Part shown: in pieces, positions 47,635 to 61,775 of the stretch | How the letters are laid out: each line of letters starts with the position of its first letter | How positions within the stretch are numbered: the stretch's first letter is position 1 | DNA from: Metopolophium dirhodum | Lineage: Eukaryota; Arthropoda; Insecta; Hemiptera; Aphididae | Direction: 5' to 3' | DNA: 64,000 nucleotides | NCBI RefSeq assembly: GCF_019925205.1 | Contig: NC_083568.1 | Coordinates: 13,638,393 to 13,702,392 of the forward strand | Notes under the pieces: model-generated | Database searches by the model: none | Told to the model about the DNA's origin: nothing | What the model saw: only the letters and a program-made list of their open reading frames with translations | Position numbers and translations under genes: made by a program

Positions 47635-50600
47635 GATTTTACTATTATTATTATTCTTTTTTTCCAAAGTAATGTATTTTATTTTTACACAGGGGTGTTG
47701 GTATATAAACTGATTGGTGAACTATTTCGAAATGAATGACAGTTATATCAGTCAAAATCACTCGACTGTTCAGTGTTCATGATTACATTTTAACCGAGTT
47801 GAACTCGGTTATTTATCGCAAACTTCGGGGCATGCACCACAGCAAATGGTTTTAAACATATTGACGATTTTAAAGCATAAAATGGACTTATAAGTTACTC
47901 ATAAAAAGATATATTTTTATATTTTACGCACAATAAATATACAACAATTATATTATATTACAGAGGCTGATATGTAAAATACACGAATTGCTTTATTGTA
48001 CACATATTAAGAGGTACACACACGAAAATACGTTTTACAATAAGTACTATATTAACGAAATTGTATTTAAAATCAGAATACAATTAATTTATATATTATA
48101 ATAATATCGTCAACTGGTACACAACTCTATATGCGCTTTATACAGACACAAATAGAAGAAGTAGAAGAATATGTGTTTTGTTCACACAAATTATGCATCC
48201 ATATGCGCGGATATAGCTTTTAAATTAAGTATAAATATTTTACGTTGTATAGGTAACAGGACTAACCTATTAATACCAGACCTGGTATAATCTACTGTGT
48301 TCATGATGACTGATAGTTATTCTGTATATACAATTTAAAAAGTTATTTAACATTTTAAAGATTATAAATTATTAATGAAATTCCGATTAAAAACAAAACT
48401 TAATTAATTTGTCTTCTTAATTTTTATATTTAAACAATTACACACATACTTTGATTTTTTTTACTTACGTAAATATTTTTGTAGATATAGGAATTTAAAA
48501 CTTTTAATTAAATATAATATAATAAATTATACTCAAAATGGTGCTAAAAAATGTGTACGACATGAAGTTCTCTTTGAGGTATATAGTTACGCAATGTTCA
48601 AACAATTTATGACTAACTAAACTTTTTATAATTGTATAATTTTAACGTCCTACATTAGTTTGAGTTTCTCAAAAATAAAAAAAAAAAACACAATGTTTCT
48701 TAGAATTTATCCGGTGCGTAAAAAGTTACGAAAACTCTACCTCTGTAAATGCTTTTTATAAGCCAAATATACTTTTGAAAATACCTACGTAGAAAATTAT
48801 AATAAAATTAGTCACACAGTAATGTTAAACAAAATAATAGACATGAAAACTCGCACATTTGCCAAACCTATTTATTTAATTTGTAAACAAGTAAACACTA
48901 AAAAAAATAGAATAGGTAGGTATACCTATGTGCCATTTCAAACCCTAGATTTTTCGTATTAATTTTTATTTATTAGCATTGTCATTATTATTATTGATCC
49001 AAACTATTTATTTTGAAAATGTTTGATGGATTTATTAGGTACCTAAATAATTATAAATTATAATATATAATTGGATAAAATATTTTTGACTTACCTAAAT
49101 TATATTTTAATAAACATATAATTATAAATAAATAACAAATTAATATACGCACACAATTTACTGTGAAATATAATTTCAAGGAAGGATGAAAAAGCTTACA
49201 AAACGTATACTTGACTTACTGAGAAGTACTTAAAAATTAGTTTAAATAGCTAAATTGTGCCACTTAGAATTGATGCCAACCTGTGAAATTAAAATTAATT
49301 TATGTTTTTATCTATATTTTTCTATAACTAATTTGTACATACAAATAAAACTAATTATCCGACAAATTGCTCAGTTTTAAAATAATAATAATTTATTTTT
49401 ACTATTCAACTCGTACTCTTATTATATGTTATAGTACATCAACTCATACACATAAGTTCTATATGAGTATATTTTACTCAATTCAAGAGTATTCTTTGTA
49501 ATATTTTATCAAGCTTTTGAAATAAGAATAATTGAGATACTTATTCGAAAGTAAATAGTTCACTCTAATTTTTTAAGTATTATAAGTGAATGATAAGTAT
49601 ACTTTAGACTTTATTTTATGGAAAAATAAGATCACAAAAATCTACTTATAAGAACCGAATTGATTAATTTTGATTGGTGAGCGTTATAATAGTTTTCTGA
49701 TTGGCCAAAACTCTCCAACACCAATTATTTAATCATTTCGCTTTTGGTTTTTATAACAAATAGGTCTTTACGATTTTGTTAAACTTTTTTTTTTTAAATA
49801 TAAATAAAAATGAACGTTATTCTTTAATAATCTATAGTTACAGACATGAAAAGTATCAAAGAATCAAATATAGAAGCAATCAGTTTAAAAAAAAACCTTT
49901 AACCTATATTATTATCTAAACTTTAACTTTTTTAGTTTTGTCAGTGTACCTATGCAATTTTAGAAATAAAAACTTTAAATACAAATCAAATAATGCGGTC
50001 AATGCTGTGTCAAATACCAAATAGGCATTCTATATATATTGATGTTTCACTGGCGTTACTTTCAAACTTAAGATTTGGAAAGTAGTATAGTGCAAAGAAG
50101 TGTGATAGGTGTAGAATCAAATTAACATTTGACAATATAATTTGTTGTTGATGATGAGATCCCTATATCACAGTGCAGTGATATTTTATATATTAGCCAA
50201 TTGATTTAATTTCGTAAATTGATCTACGACGTTAAACCATTTCGATGAACTATTGTTTGCAATGTTATTATGCAAAACTATACTGTTAAGGGCGGTATAT
50301 TCAGACGTTGAAATGCTTTGTGAGATATTGAAGAACCATTTGTGTAGGTTCATTATTTAAATTTACGCTTGGTTAGGTTTCTTAACAGATGGTTTTTTTC
50401 TATAATTTAGTGATTAAATAGTCTGTTATTTGAGTTTGAAAGTGACAAGGAAACCATTGAATGATTTGAATGCATGTTACAATTGAGTCCTATAACATTT
50501 AAGGGAATTGACTACCATAGTACCTAACACTATTAATTTTGAGTAGGTGACACTTATTATAATATAATCGCAATATAAATAAATACTCGTTAAGTGATCT

Positions 50601-53600
50601 TAAGATTACTTTATTTTTACACATTTTAGATATAAATAGGTACCCATTCAGTTGATTATTTAAAATTTAAATCAAATAAACCACATAATAAATATTTAAT
50701 AAAAATTATAATTTATTATTATAATAACATTACTTCCATAACATATTAGGTATAGTCATAAAAAGCAAGTCACCTTTTAACACTCGCATATTATTATCTT
50801 AAACAGTAAGACATAAAAAACATAGTGAACAGTTATGAAAAAAATCAGGAGTATGACGTAAACAAGTATTTTTAAATGGCGTCTAAATAATTGAATTATA
50901 AATATAAAACATTAATTTTACGCATCGTTATTTCGTTTTTATTTTAACAATATTGCTGTCACACATAAGAGCATTCGTATTTCACATCTCATTCAACTAT
51001 AATAGTGTGTCGTATAAATTATAGAAAACATTAGTAATTTGTACAGTTTATGTTTCAACGGAGTTTAAGAATGTAGTAATTAAGTAAATTTAATATTAAA
51101 TATAACAATTATCATTGTTCATCCGAGGGTAGAAACAATGCGAATAATATTGTAATTTGTTCGACGAATAGTAATATTATCACCTATATAATATATAAAC
51201 TCGTCTACTATAAAAAATATTATAAATAGGTGCACCTGATCGGTATTTGTTAATCAATTTTTGTGTCTCGTGATTCATTTTCAGAATTATTATAATAATA
51301 TTATATACATTTTCTAATTATAAAATGCATTATTTATATAGTTATATTTATTTGAAAAATGCTCGAAATCCTAAAGTAGGTACCATTTATCAATAAATGT
51401 AGGTACATAGTAATGGTTCAGCAAAAACATTGTAGGACTTTAATATTTTCTCATCAACCCGGCGAATCGTACGTTATAGTAAGAACAAATTGCACTTATT
51501 TTTGTCGAATTTCAATCAGATTGAAAAAGGTAATGTATGAATTGCACTCAGTTTAATAAAAGTTTATGTTCGTATTACACTCGTACCGATCCCTATATAT
51601 TAATTCAATTTATTAACGAATTTCAATTTTCAATCTATTGCAAACAATCATTTTCATTTTTAATATTTAAAGTCTATTGATTTTATTATAATAATTACAT
51701 AATACATAGCTAAAAATTAAAAATAATAATTTAAGAATTTGTTCATTTTTAAAATGATTAAGCAATAATATTTAAATGATTTCGTTTTTCAAAACTAATA
51801 AATAGTTAAAATTTAAATAAGTACTTCGCGTGGTTACAATTTTAAAATTATCATACAGAAATATGTAGGTGGGTAGTTACCTATATTGACATAGTATATT
51901 TTCTAAATTAGTTATGTCGTGTATAATTACGTCATTGATCGGTTCGAGTACATTTTTGACTACATTACTGGTTTTCGAACACGAATGCAAATCGATCAGT
52001 TTTGTTTAGATAATAATATAATATAATAATTGGAGTGCGTTTGGTAAATCTCCTTACCTATAGCTTACACACATCAATATAGAACACGTGCGATCCGGAA
52101 CTTTGAAAGTTATATAAGCCAAAACACGAAATCAAACGATTATAGCCTTATCAGCTGCTCGCAGCGGCTCGTCGGACCAAACACGCGTCGTATTTTGTGT
52201 ACGATATTAGGTACGGGTAATCGATACTCTTCCGCAACCGCGGTTGCCAGAACCGTTACAGCGGTATTCGTTTACAATATTATTAAAACATTAATGTACC
52301 AGGTCCGATCATGGTCGCAGCGTGCTGAGTGTCGGTCAAATGTGCAGTAGTTCTGATATATATACAAATTATTCGCGAGTATAATATATTATTATAATGG
52401 TCCAAAGACGTCGTCGGTGGCTGTCGGCGTGGGCGCCAACCGAATTATATTATACGGTTACAGTTATCGAGTTTGACACATTTCCCTTATAGGCAGGTAG
52501 ATTACAATATTTAAGACTATTATGTAGAACGGCCTTTGGTAATGATAATATAGCTGATGTTATACTATATATAATATAATTCACATTAAAATAATTAATG
52601 ACATAATATTATATTTATATTATATTGCGTTACACTGTTGTGGCTGTTGTTGTTCTGTATATCAAAATCTGGTTTGCACGAGAAATAATTACACGTTTCT
52701 ATAAATAAACGAGAGTATTAATATAATATTATTTTATTAAAAAACGCTTTTTGCCTCTGAAAGCATTTCATCTTCGGGTCTGCGCAATAAAACAGTGGAC
52801 TTTCAATATGTTTCATTGTTTGATTTTCCGCTGTCCTGTAACAAATAATATTGCGCTGTTGGTCCACGGCTGGAATCATTCATTGATGATTTTTCACGAG
52901 AAAAAATTTTATAAGCATTAAAATATTATTCATATCGCTCCGTTTGATGTTTTAAAAATGTGTGTCGTAAAGTTTTCAAACATTCGATATGCGCGCAGCT
53001 TGCCAAGTGTTGGACGATCGTTTATTTGGATTTCAAAGTCTACGCGCATGTTATTGTGTGTGTGTTATAAATGTTGTTGTTTAAAATATTATTAATAATA
53101 TAACAAAGTTGTATACGCAATGAAATAACTCTATAATATTATGTTTCACTGTGTTTATAAAACTATAAGTTTTAATCTAGTTTACAAAACGTCTGTAAAA
53201 CTAAATTCAAAACAATACACGCAGCAATTTGTATTATTCAAATTCGGTCTGAACTTTATTGTTGAAAAATGTGAAACAACAATTTCGTATATTATACAAT
53301 GGCGTGACGTAGCTAAAAGTTCGCAAGGAATAAAAAATGAAAAATTCAACCTCTACGAGTCGTCCTTGGACGAGTTCAATTTCGTTAGAACCGTGTTTCG
53401 AGTACATGGCCGTATAGGTCACTAAATATAATATTAGGTAGGTGTACATATACAATACCTATATATATATATTATTAGTCGCGTATGCCGTGAGTGTGTT
53501 TTCTTTTTAAATCTGAAAACCATTAATCATCGAGCCCTAAGTCTCGCGGGTGTGCAGTAGATTTTATTTACGTCCATTTAGCGGTTTCCTCTGATTTCTC

Positions 53601-54496
53601 ACCAAACCCAATGGGACTTCCGTTATTTTTATGAATTCTGTTCATTTTACGTTGTATCGATTTAGTGTGGCATAGTGTGCTTAAGAGCATTTTTGTAACA
53701 CTAAAAATTGGTTTTCCAAAAATAAGTATAAAAGCTTAAAACATATCAATTGCGTTAAACGTCACTGCTTTCTCGAGCACTTATAATATAATATATATGC
53801 ACGTCTAGTGTGTACGCGTTGAATTATGAGTATTGTATAAAAAAATTGTTAATCATGCAAATTTCCATACACAAACAAATAGTTTGTCATTCGTGACTTT
53901 GTTTTTTATTAGTTTTCAACCCGTTGCGGCAAGTGACGTATATAATGTTTACTCATCATAAACTTGATATTATGTATAACGACTTTCAAGTTTTACTATT
54001 TACATATTATCAGTTTGAAATTAATGAAAGATATCAAGGTATACATTTAAGCGAATGCTTTTTATTACTTTTTTAATATCACGAGTACGTTTTTTTGTAA
54101 TGAGTTTATATTTTTCACCGTGTAGAATAATCTTATATAAATAAATCGTCGTAAGGATATTTTAATATCAAAGTCCATTTTTTCTCACGATTACACATAA
54201 TATTTAATACATAGGTACCTATACTTATTATCTATATTAACGTCGTCAGTCATCGTGTATGATATTTTATAGACGATTCCAACTAACTATATTTAAGCGT
54301 CTGTTAATGAACCTACACATTAGTTGTATAAACTTGTAACGACTAACAGTCAACAAAACGGTGTATTTCTTAGCCTATTTAATTTCGAATTACTTTTTAC
54401 TCGGAATTAGAAATTAAAATGTTATTACGATGCACATTTTGGACAGTACGCGCATATAACCACTACGCGTACTCAACGTATTAATGAATAATTTCC

Positions 54497-54703
54497 CTGC
54501 GTTAAATACTTATTATAAATTATAATATGTATTTACTTTCATAACGAATTTACGAATAGAGTGCGCTGCGTTAAATAATTATTATAAATTATAATATGTA
54601 TTTACTTTCATAACGAATTTACAAATAGAGTGCGCTGCGTTAAATACTTATTATAAATTATAATATGTATTTACTTTCATAACGAATTTACAAATAGAGT
54701 GCG
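54497..54703. repeat. Three tandem 69-bp units
   Basis: Units 54497-54565, 54566-54634 and 54635-54703 each begin CTGCGTTAAATA and end ATAGAGTGCG. They differ at only a few positions (ACTT/AATT; TACGAA/TACAAA). The third unit runs directly into the larger duplication that follows, suggesting local expansion by slippage or unequal exchange. Confidence 0.95.
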
Positions 54704-55250
54704 AATCGGTTGTATAGAATAAAAAATTATAAACGTCTCGGAATAATAATAATATTATATCGTGTTCGGAGTAGGTGTAGTACTTCTCATATTATTGTAT
54801 TGGTGCATTTACGATCTGATCGTTTCCGATTCTACGACGGTCGTTGATTCCGGATCGGGTTTATCTGAATTATTGCGAAACTGCATCGCGACGACGACTA
54901 GCGAATTTCTCGGTACTTATTATATAACGTAAAAACGTCGAAGACGACGACTCATAATGAACCCTCTTTCATCATACACACACAGATGCAGTTCGATAAT
55001 ATCGCGATATGAGTGGTGTTTTTTTTAACAATTTTCCGTGTTTTTTTGTTTAACGACCGTTTGGCCTATATGTTCACCGTATGTCTTTTTATATCGTGTG
55101 CGTATTTAGTTATCGTAATCTCGATTCGGGTTACACGTCCCTGTGAAATAACAATAATATTGTTGTAACAAACTTCATCGTAAATCAAGAGGCCAGACAT
55201 CTGCACTGCAAGGGTATATAACATTTTATAGGAAGGTACCTATAATATTT
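54637..55250. repeat. Tandem duplication, copy A (~600 bp)
   Basis: Colinear with copy B (55251-55845). Shared blocks in order include: GCGTTAAAT; AACGTCTCG; GGAGTAGGTGT; CGTTGATTCCGGATCGG; GAATTATTGCGAAACTGCAT; TAATGAACCCTCTTT; GATAATATCGCG; GAGTGGTGT; ACGACCGTTTGG; TTTTATATCGTGTGCGTATT; GTTATCGTAATCTC; TCGTAAATCAAG. Many indels separate the copies, and no long frame is shared, so the sequence is not coding in an obvious way. Confidence 0.9.
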
Positions 55251-55845
55251 CGCATTAAATATGTATGTTTTATTACTTCCAGAACGGATTTACAAGGAGC
55301 GCGAATTTGATATAGAATAAAAAATGAAAATTTAAACGTCTCGCAAATAATAATAATAACGATATTATCGTGATCAGAGTAGGTGTGTGTTAGGTACGTT
55401 TACGATCAGATCGCTTCTGATTCTATACGATGGTCGTTGATTCCGGATCGGTTTCATCTGAATTATTGCGAAACTGCATCGCTGCGGCGACGACTAGTGA
55501 ATTTCTCCATACCTAACGTAAGGAAAAAAACCGACGATGACGACTTATAATGAACCCTCTTTGCATAACGTCATACTACACACCTGTCGTTTGATAATAT
55601 CGCGTCATGAGTGGTGTATTTTTTTTTTTATCTATTTTCTGTTTTTTTTTTTTTGTTTTACGACCGTTTGGTCGTATCTTTTTATATCGTGTGCGTATTG
55701 AGTTATCGTAATCTCAGTGTGGAGAGTAAAGGTCTTGTCGTACACGTCGCTGTCAAATAGCGATAATATTGTTGCAATAATCTTCGTCGTAAATCAAGTG
55801 GCCAAACGACTGCGCTGGAGTATATTATATATTTTATAGGTACAC
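55251..55845. repeat. Tandem duplication, copy B (~600 bp)
   Basis: Second copy, same orientation and block order as copy A. The CG-containing blocks (TTCCGGATCGG, ATCGTGTGCGTATT) are kept while intervening A/T-runs vary in length. This could reflect constraint or just greater stability of complex sequence. Confidence 0.9.
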
Positions 55846-57555
55846 CCTAACCTACCTTCCTGCCGTAATAATATCATATACTCTCGTGGCCACACGAACG
55901 CGGATTTACGCACTTAAATTCGCGGTCTTTAATATTTCGGAATTTATGTCGCGCATAATGTACAACAATAAATATATTACGTTACGCGTGGTTATACGAG
56001 ATTTACATACGAAACGCCGAAATTACGTTTATCGTCGCGTTTAAATCTGTAAACCAAACTGCAGTGATTCACCGGTGCGTGCTCGGTGTCATTATAATAA
56101 TATTATTTTAGTGTGTACGATGATAATAATAATGTTACATACTTAGGTACTGGCAGCACTCGCCGCCACCGATTGACCTATTTCGGTGAAAACTGGTAAT
56201 GCTTACCGGCCGATGACTTACTTTTTTATTAGGTATGTTATTATAGTCATGGTGAGTATATTATGTGGTAGTGCGCGTATAGGTAAAAAACAAATAACAA
56301 AAAAAAAAATGTTGACGCTTTGACACATTTAAAAACTTTATGTTAATTTTTATTTGTGTTGAAAAGTGCATCGTGTTCGTTACGCAGCAACGTCTGTATC
56401 TAATATAATATTAATAATAATAATATAATATAATTCTTATAATATTAATGTATTTTAATATTATAATATAATATTTATTATGACATTATAAGAGTTCATT
56501 ATAGTGTCCGTACTTTTATACGCGTTCTCAGCCATTGATCCATAATATGATATGACTCACGCCCTTCCTGTACAATAGGTATGTTTATACATATAATGAC
56601 AAATACCGAAAATCTTGTACGAAAAAAAAATTATTATAATTCTAACTTAAAAGTCTGAATTTCAGATGACATCGCGGTAAACAAACGGTAGATTGACAGT
56701 GCTCGTCGCGTCGAAGGCGGTTGTCGGTTATAATATATTTACGTATTGAGATAATAAACTTACAAAAAAAAAAAGAAAACTGATTTATAGAACTAGCCTA
56801 TACCAGTCATGCGTTTTTTTAAATAAAATATTTAATTTACTGTTTGTAATTCATATGTACAACAAAAGGCAGTATCGTTATGTTTGTTGTAGCTTATAAA
56901 GTCTCAAAAACTATTCTCCCGATATTTACGAAAGTTTCACAGTTAGAAAATTTACAATGTGACAGGTGGATTGCCCATCTCGGTCGAATTAGTTCACAAA
57001 GCTATGTACGCCGATGCCAATTTTCCCGTTCACATAAAAATCAAGAAATTATACCGATATCGTATTTTATGTTTGTTTATTTTTTCGAAATCGGCTTATA
57101 CAGCTGCTAGTACTTAGTATTTACTATATTTTGTTCACGCGTGACTTAGTTGTTCTACAGAGTAAAATTACCATAAATATGTTATTCTTATTGTGCAGCA
57201 GGCCACATTCAATACAATCGTTTATATTTTTACTATTAATTGTATATATTGTAAATACAATATTATATATAAACAGTTACGTGTATATAGCTGTAGGTTA
57301 GGCTCGATATTCGAACGTACCCGAAATACCAAGTGATTATTATATTGAATAAAATAAATTGTGAATATCATTGAATAAGTTTTTAAAAATGGTTTTTTTT
57401 CGCATAATTCTAAGTCACTACAAAATAACATTTTTGGTTTTTTTTATTGTTATCTTTTTGAACTTTGAAAAGTACTCTACATAATATATATATATATAAA
57501 TCTAATTTCAGACAAATATTGTTTATGAGTACTATATAACTATTTAAAATTTTGA

Positions 57556-57604
57556 TGATCAGAGTAGAACGGCAGGGAGAAATGTTGGTCCTCTACTCCG
57601 ATCA
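57556..57604. repeat. Inverted repeat TGATCAGAGTAG
   Basis: TGATCAGAGTAGAAC is inverted as TGATCGGAGTAGAGG at the right end; about 12 of 15 positions match, around a roughly 19-bp loop. A related string, GATCAGAGTAGG, occurs in the duplication at about 55371. Confidence 0.5.
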
Positions 57605-58559
57605 TTCACTTATGAACTATAAGATGTTGTCATTCAAAAAAGTGTTTTTAAAAAAATGAGAACTATAATTTTTTTCAAAAAATACGTACATTGTTTTTTA
57701 AATAATGAGTGTTTTGTGACAAATAAATCACCTGAATACCTGAGCACCTCACCAAGTAGAGATTATACATTTTATTTAAGTCGTACAACAACTAATATAT
57801 TTCGAAACGATTGCGAGTTTTTTTTTCCATATTACCTATTCGATTTTCAACGCAGATCAGTCACATCCACGCGTGATCGATATCCGGAACGCGTCACACT
57901 AAGTTATTTCTAATAATGGTAGGACTTATCTACGTGGCGTGTTTAAACAATACAGGTATATTCGTCGATGGGATATCGTGGGCGGCGGAAGGTTTTTGAC
58001 GAAGACTCGCACACGGTTTTCGAGTATATAATATTATACAGTTGTAGGCGAGACGATTGTGTGGCGTGCGTCAAATCCGTTTTAATGCGTTTTTAATGAC
58101 GAACTCGAGACCTAAGCCACACTTAAGTACCAACACCGCACGCTTTTCGTCGTCGACGGCGACCGTCGTAAACAACCATGAACTTACCGTACAGTATATT
58201 AAAATATTATATAAACGGTAGTAATATTCACTGCTAAGCGATATGATTTCTGCGCCGCCGATACGATATCATATTATAATAATGTACCTATATGATATTA
58301 GTTGACTCGGCGAACAAATAAATACGATATATTGGCATGATAGGTGAGAGAGAGGAGCGTGTGATGCTGGTGTGTAATATAGGAATTCGGCGTCGGCGTC
58401 GTCGATGTCGCGGGTGCGGCGGGGTACAATAAAAAATGATGATTGCCGCGATCAGGTGCCAAGACTTAAAATTAGTCGGAAACAAACAACACGTGTACGA
58501 AATTCTTAGGTTTTTTAAACGGTTTACTCTAAAAATAAACAAAAGAAAAAATTCCTAAT

Positions 58560-58700
58560 TTTTTTTTTTTACCTCTCTCTCCGGTCTCGGGCGGCCACTC
58601 ACCGCCGACGGACAGTAAATATCAAGTTATGACGTTCGTCTGTCACAGCGCGGACGTCTCGGCGGTGAGCAGAAGCGCGCCACGAGAAAAAAACTGACTG
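58560..58700. other. CG-rich patch with donor-like sites on both strands
   Basis: On the minus strand, GTCGGCG/GTGAGTGG matches the donor consensus (58597-58602). On the + strand an ATG at 58629 opens MTFVCHSADVSAVSRSAPRE and ends TGA; a donor-like GCG/GTGAGC lies inside it. The two donors are halves of one inverted repeat (CTCACCGCCGA at 58598 and its complement at 58659-58669), so they are not independent evidence. It may be a promoter-proximal region; strand is undetermined. Confidence 0.25.
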
Positions 58701-61700
58701 TTATTACTACAAATCGTAAACAAAACGACACGTGGACCAAACATTAAATGGACAATTTCGTGTTTTCGGCCGCAGGTTAAATACGCACTTTATGTAACGC
58801 CGGAAAATCTCTGTATACGTACAAAACGCATAATTATGTGTATATATGTATATATTGGAGGACAAATCAAATAAGTCTTTCGCTACACCGGTGGTCCAGA
58901 GATCTGGAATGGTCTTATATCTGAATGGTCCGGAAAAACGGAATACAATCGTTATAGTTTTGCATATCTATGGAGAAGTATACAATATAATATATACGTA
59001 TTGTCATAGTTTTTATTGGTTTTGCTCACGCGGTTATCATCGAAATATGTAAAGAACGAAAATATAATATATTAATATGTAGGTATCCGCCGGTTGTCAC
59101 AATATTTATTCCCGGAACAATATTACTCGGCTATTTACGTAGATATCATATTATATCCGGAGATAGGTATATATATATATAACAGAATCACTCGTAATAT
59201 AGACTTGAAAACGTGTTTTATTTTCTAGATATTTGGTATATTCGGAAAATATTTTTAGGGTTTTCACCGGTTACCGCTAGGGAAAATTCGTGATATTATA
59301 TCGCCACGATTCCCGTTTTATTGGGACGATACCACACGATCATGGAAAACGACGAATATGCATAATACATTTCTCTGTTTCTTAATATTTATTTTTATAA
59401 AAAAAAATTAACAAATTATACGAAAAATGTATATAATATATTGTTGGCATTATATGCGTATATGTTTATGTGGTTTTAAAGTGTGTCTGTTAAGATTATT
59501 TTTATCTGACACTTATAAAATGTAAAAATATTTTCATGCTCACCTTTAAACTTTGAGACATTTTGTATTGGAATTTTATAGTTGAGTGGAACTCTACGTT
59601 TTCTGATATAATTATTATAATATTGACGAATACCAAAACATTTGAACAGCTCAAAATATTTATTTATTTATATGTATACGTTAAACCAGATTCATGTTTA
59701 AGCTAAACAGAAAAACTAAGATTTGGCAAATTTAAAAATGTATAAATATTAATATTGGCAACACGATAGGTACCAATATAATAAATCCGTCAACCATATA
59801 TTATCATGTTGTATACGCTCTATATAGGTACATTATTATTTATCGTGAAGTGGCACCGAGCAACTACTATATTGTCTATATTAATATAATATATTATATA
59901 TAGTATAATATGTTTAAAATATAATAAATATTGCACTATGTTGCATATTAAATATTATAATTTATAACACATAATCATGTATTCAATGGTGTTGCAATAA
60001 TGTTAAAATCGGACGTAACTTTATCGATTGGCGTCAAGTTATTATGAATAATGATAATTTTGTTTTATTTTTTTTGGTCTGTTGTTTTCCTCATACATAA
60101 CACCAATCGACGTTGAAAGATTAAATATTTCTTAGCCAGTGAGCCGTCACTAAAAGCCGAGTGGTGGTAATAATATATTATATTATAAGATAACTTTTAA
60201 AACGACAAACTCTCCGGGACGACAAGACATACGCTTTCTTGTGTTGTTCAATACCATTTGTCTTCAGATTAGTGTACTAAATTCGCATACAGAAAAAGAC
60301 TGTACATATTATTGCGAATCAATCCGAAAGCATTGCATGAAAAAAACATAAAAGGAAATATGATGATTGAGCAAAACTTTCCATTCAGTTACACTGGATT
60401 TTCACGGAAAAATAAATAAACAGTAAATCATGTATGGAGTGTTTATTCGGCCCAGAGAGGATTTCACATGAATATAATATAAGTTATAAAAATAATCATA
60501 TTATCTTGAAATGAGATTTCATAATATGTGTTTAAAATAACAATGTTTCCCAGTGGCCCAGGGTTAGGGTAATTAGAGAGATTGTAATCCTCCCCCTATA
60601 GTCATTTTTTATTTTTATTCAGTTCACTGTTACTATACTTAGTGTTATTACCTAATATCTTAAATCTTAATACATACACGACACACTTTAAGTGTTAATA
60701 CAATAATAACTAGAGCTCGAATTTCTATGTACTAAAGAAACCAAATTATGTGAACATAAATATGAAATGAAAAATGAAAATATTGAATTTTATTAATGAA
60801 ATTACAAAAAATGAAAAAACAGGTACCTACCTAAACTCTAAAGTACAATTTATATATTTAAACCTTATTTGGATCTTGATTACAATGGGATATTGCATGT
60901 ACAGGCTCAAATCTCCGAAGTTAAATGCTTAAGATCGTAAAACAGATTTGTTCCGGCTAAATGAACGTCCGAATTCAACAGATGAAATGGGTGCAAAACA
61001 CAAATCTCATATTTGTAATGTCCAAAGGAGTGAGTTAAGTCCGCAATAATATTGCATTTATTAATTGCAATGGACGTCCCTGATCAATTTCAGGCAGATT
61101 AAACCATGGTTTTTATTTGATACACTTAGCTGTACGCCAGTGCGCCGCGTACAATTTTATAGGAAAAATCAAAAAATAATTATATTCATAGCGAGGATAT
61201 CGAACATCATAATATATAGTATGCCATACTATACATAATATAATAATATAATATATATACGGTGCGAGCGTTTTCGCCCAGAAATTCCCGCCGAACTACC
61301 ATCGGTTCTGCCATATCTTTGCGTATATACGCATGGCCGGAAATGTGCGTAAACAACGTGTTAATTGATTTTAGAAAGTCGATTACACCGCTCCGCCGGA
61401 AGTTGTAAATATATACCTACCCAAGTAACATATGTCATCGCCGGCGTATGTCCGCGCGAGATGCAGACACCTCGTCGTATCAAAATAATATACAGGGTGG
61501 TTTTTTTTTTTGTCGAACACAAGTCACTTGCAGTATTTTTTTTCTTAAAAAACAAATGTACATGTACCGCACAATTGTATACATTACGCCATATTGTGTA
61601 CTTATTTTTTTCGCAAGCCACATTAAACGAGTGGAGCATTTAGGTTATATCTTGTGAATTGGAGGACTATGATGCGATCTTGATAGTCTCTATACGATCG

Positions 61701-61775
61701 TCTGGTTATAATCTAGAGCAGTCTGGTCTGTTCGTTATAAATCGGTGAAAATAATATAATAACTAGGTATACATA

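Larger units (their letters stand above)
45728..54496. other. Long gene-free AT-rich stretch
   Basis: Apart from microsatellites (CA at 46352-46399, TA at 47611-47634, poly-G at 47255-47266), almost nothing stands out for nearly 9 kb. A 55-codon ATG frame of mixed composition lies on the minus strand at 50186-50353. A TATATAAGCC box at about 52111 precedes a CG-rich patch at 52140-52440. A 94-codon ATG frame at 53141-53425 has no known domain. No gene is supported. Confidence 0.5.
55846..61775. other. Gene-free AT-rich DNA with one CG-rich patch
   Basis: Contains a small hairpin (57556-57604) and a CG-rich patch with donor-like sites (58560-58700). ATG frames of 76 codons (56880-57110), 85 codons (57656-57913) and 68 codons (58846-59052) have mixed composition but no recognisable domain. 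The minus strand of about 60880-61100 has fragments such as PEIDQGRPLQLINAIL of unknown meaning. No gene is supported. Confidence 0.45.

Noticed and set aside
53141..53425. 94-codon ATG frame on the + strand
   Set aside because: Lys/Asn/Phe-rich as expected from AT-rich DNA; no domain, and a shorter opposite-strand frame overlaps it. Length is within chance expectation.
57656..57913. 85-codon ATG frame with good start context
   Set aside because: No recognisable domain and no supporting promoter, splice or duplication evidence; poly-T and poly-A runs account for part of it.
58846..59052. 68-codon ATG frame (EDKSNKSFATPVVQ, GPEKRNTIVIV)
   Set aside because: Composition is protein-like at the start, but no family is recognised and the second half is low-complexity. 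Not enough to call a gene.
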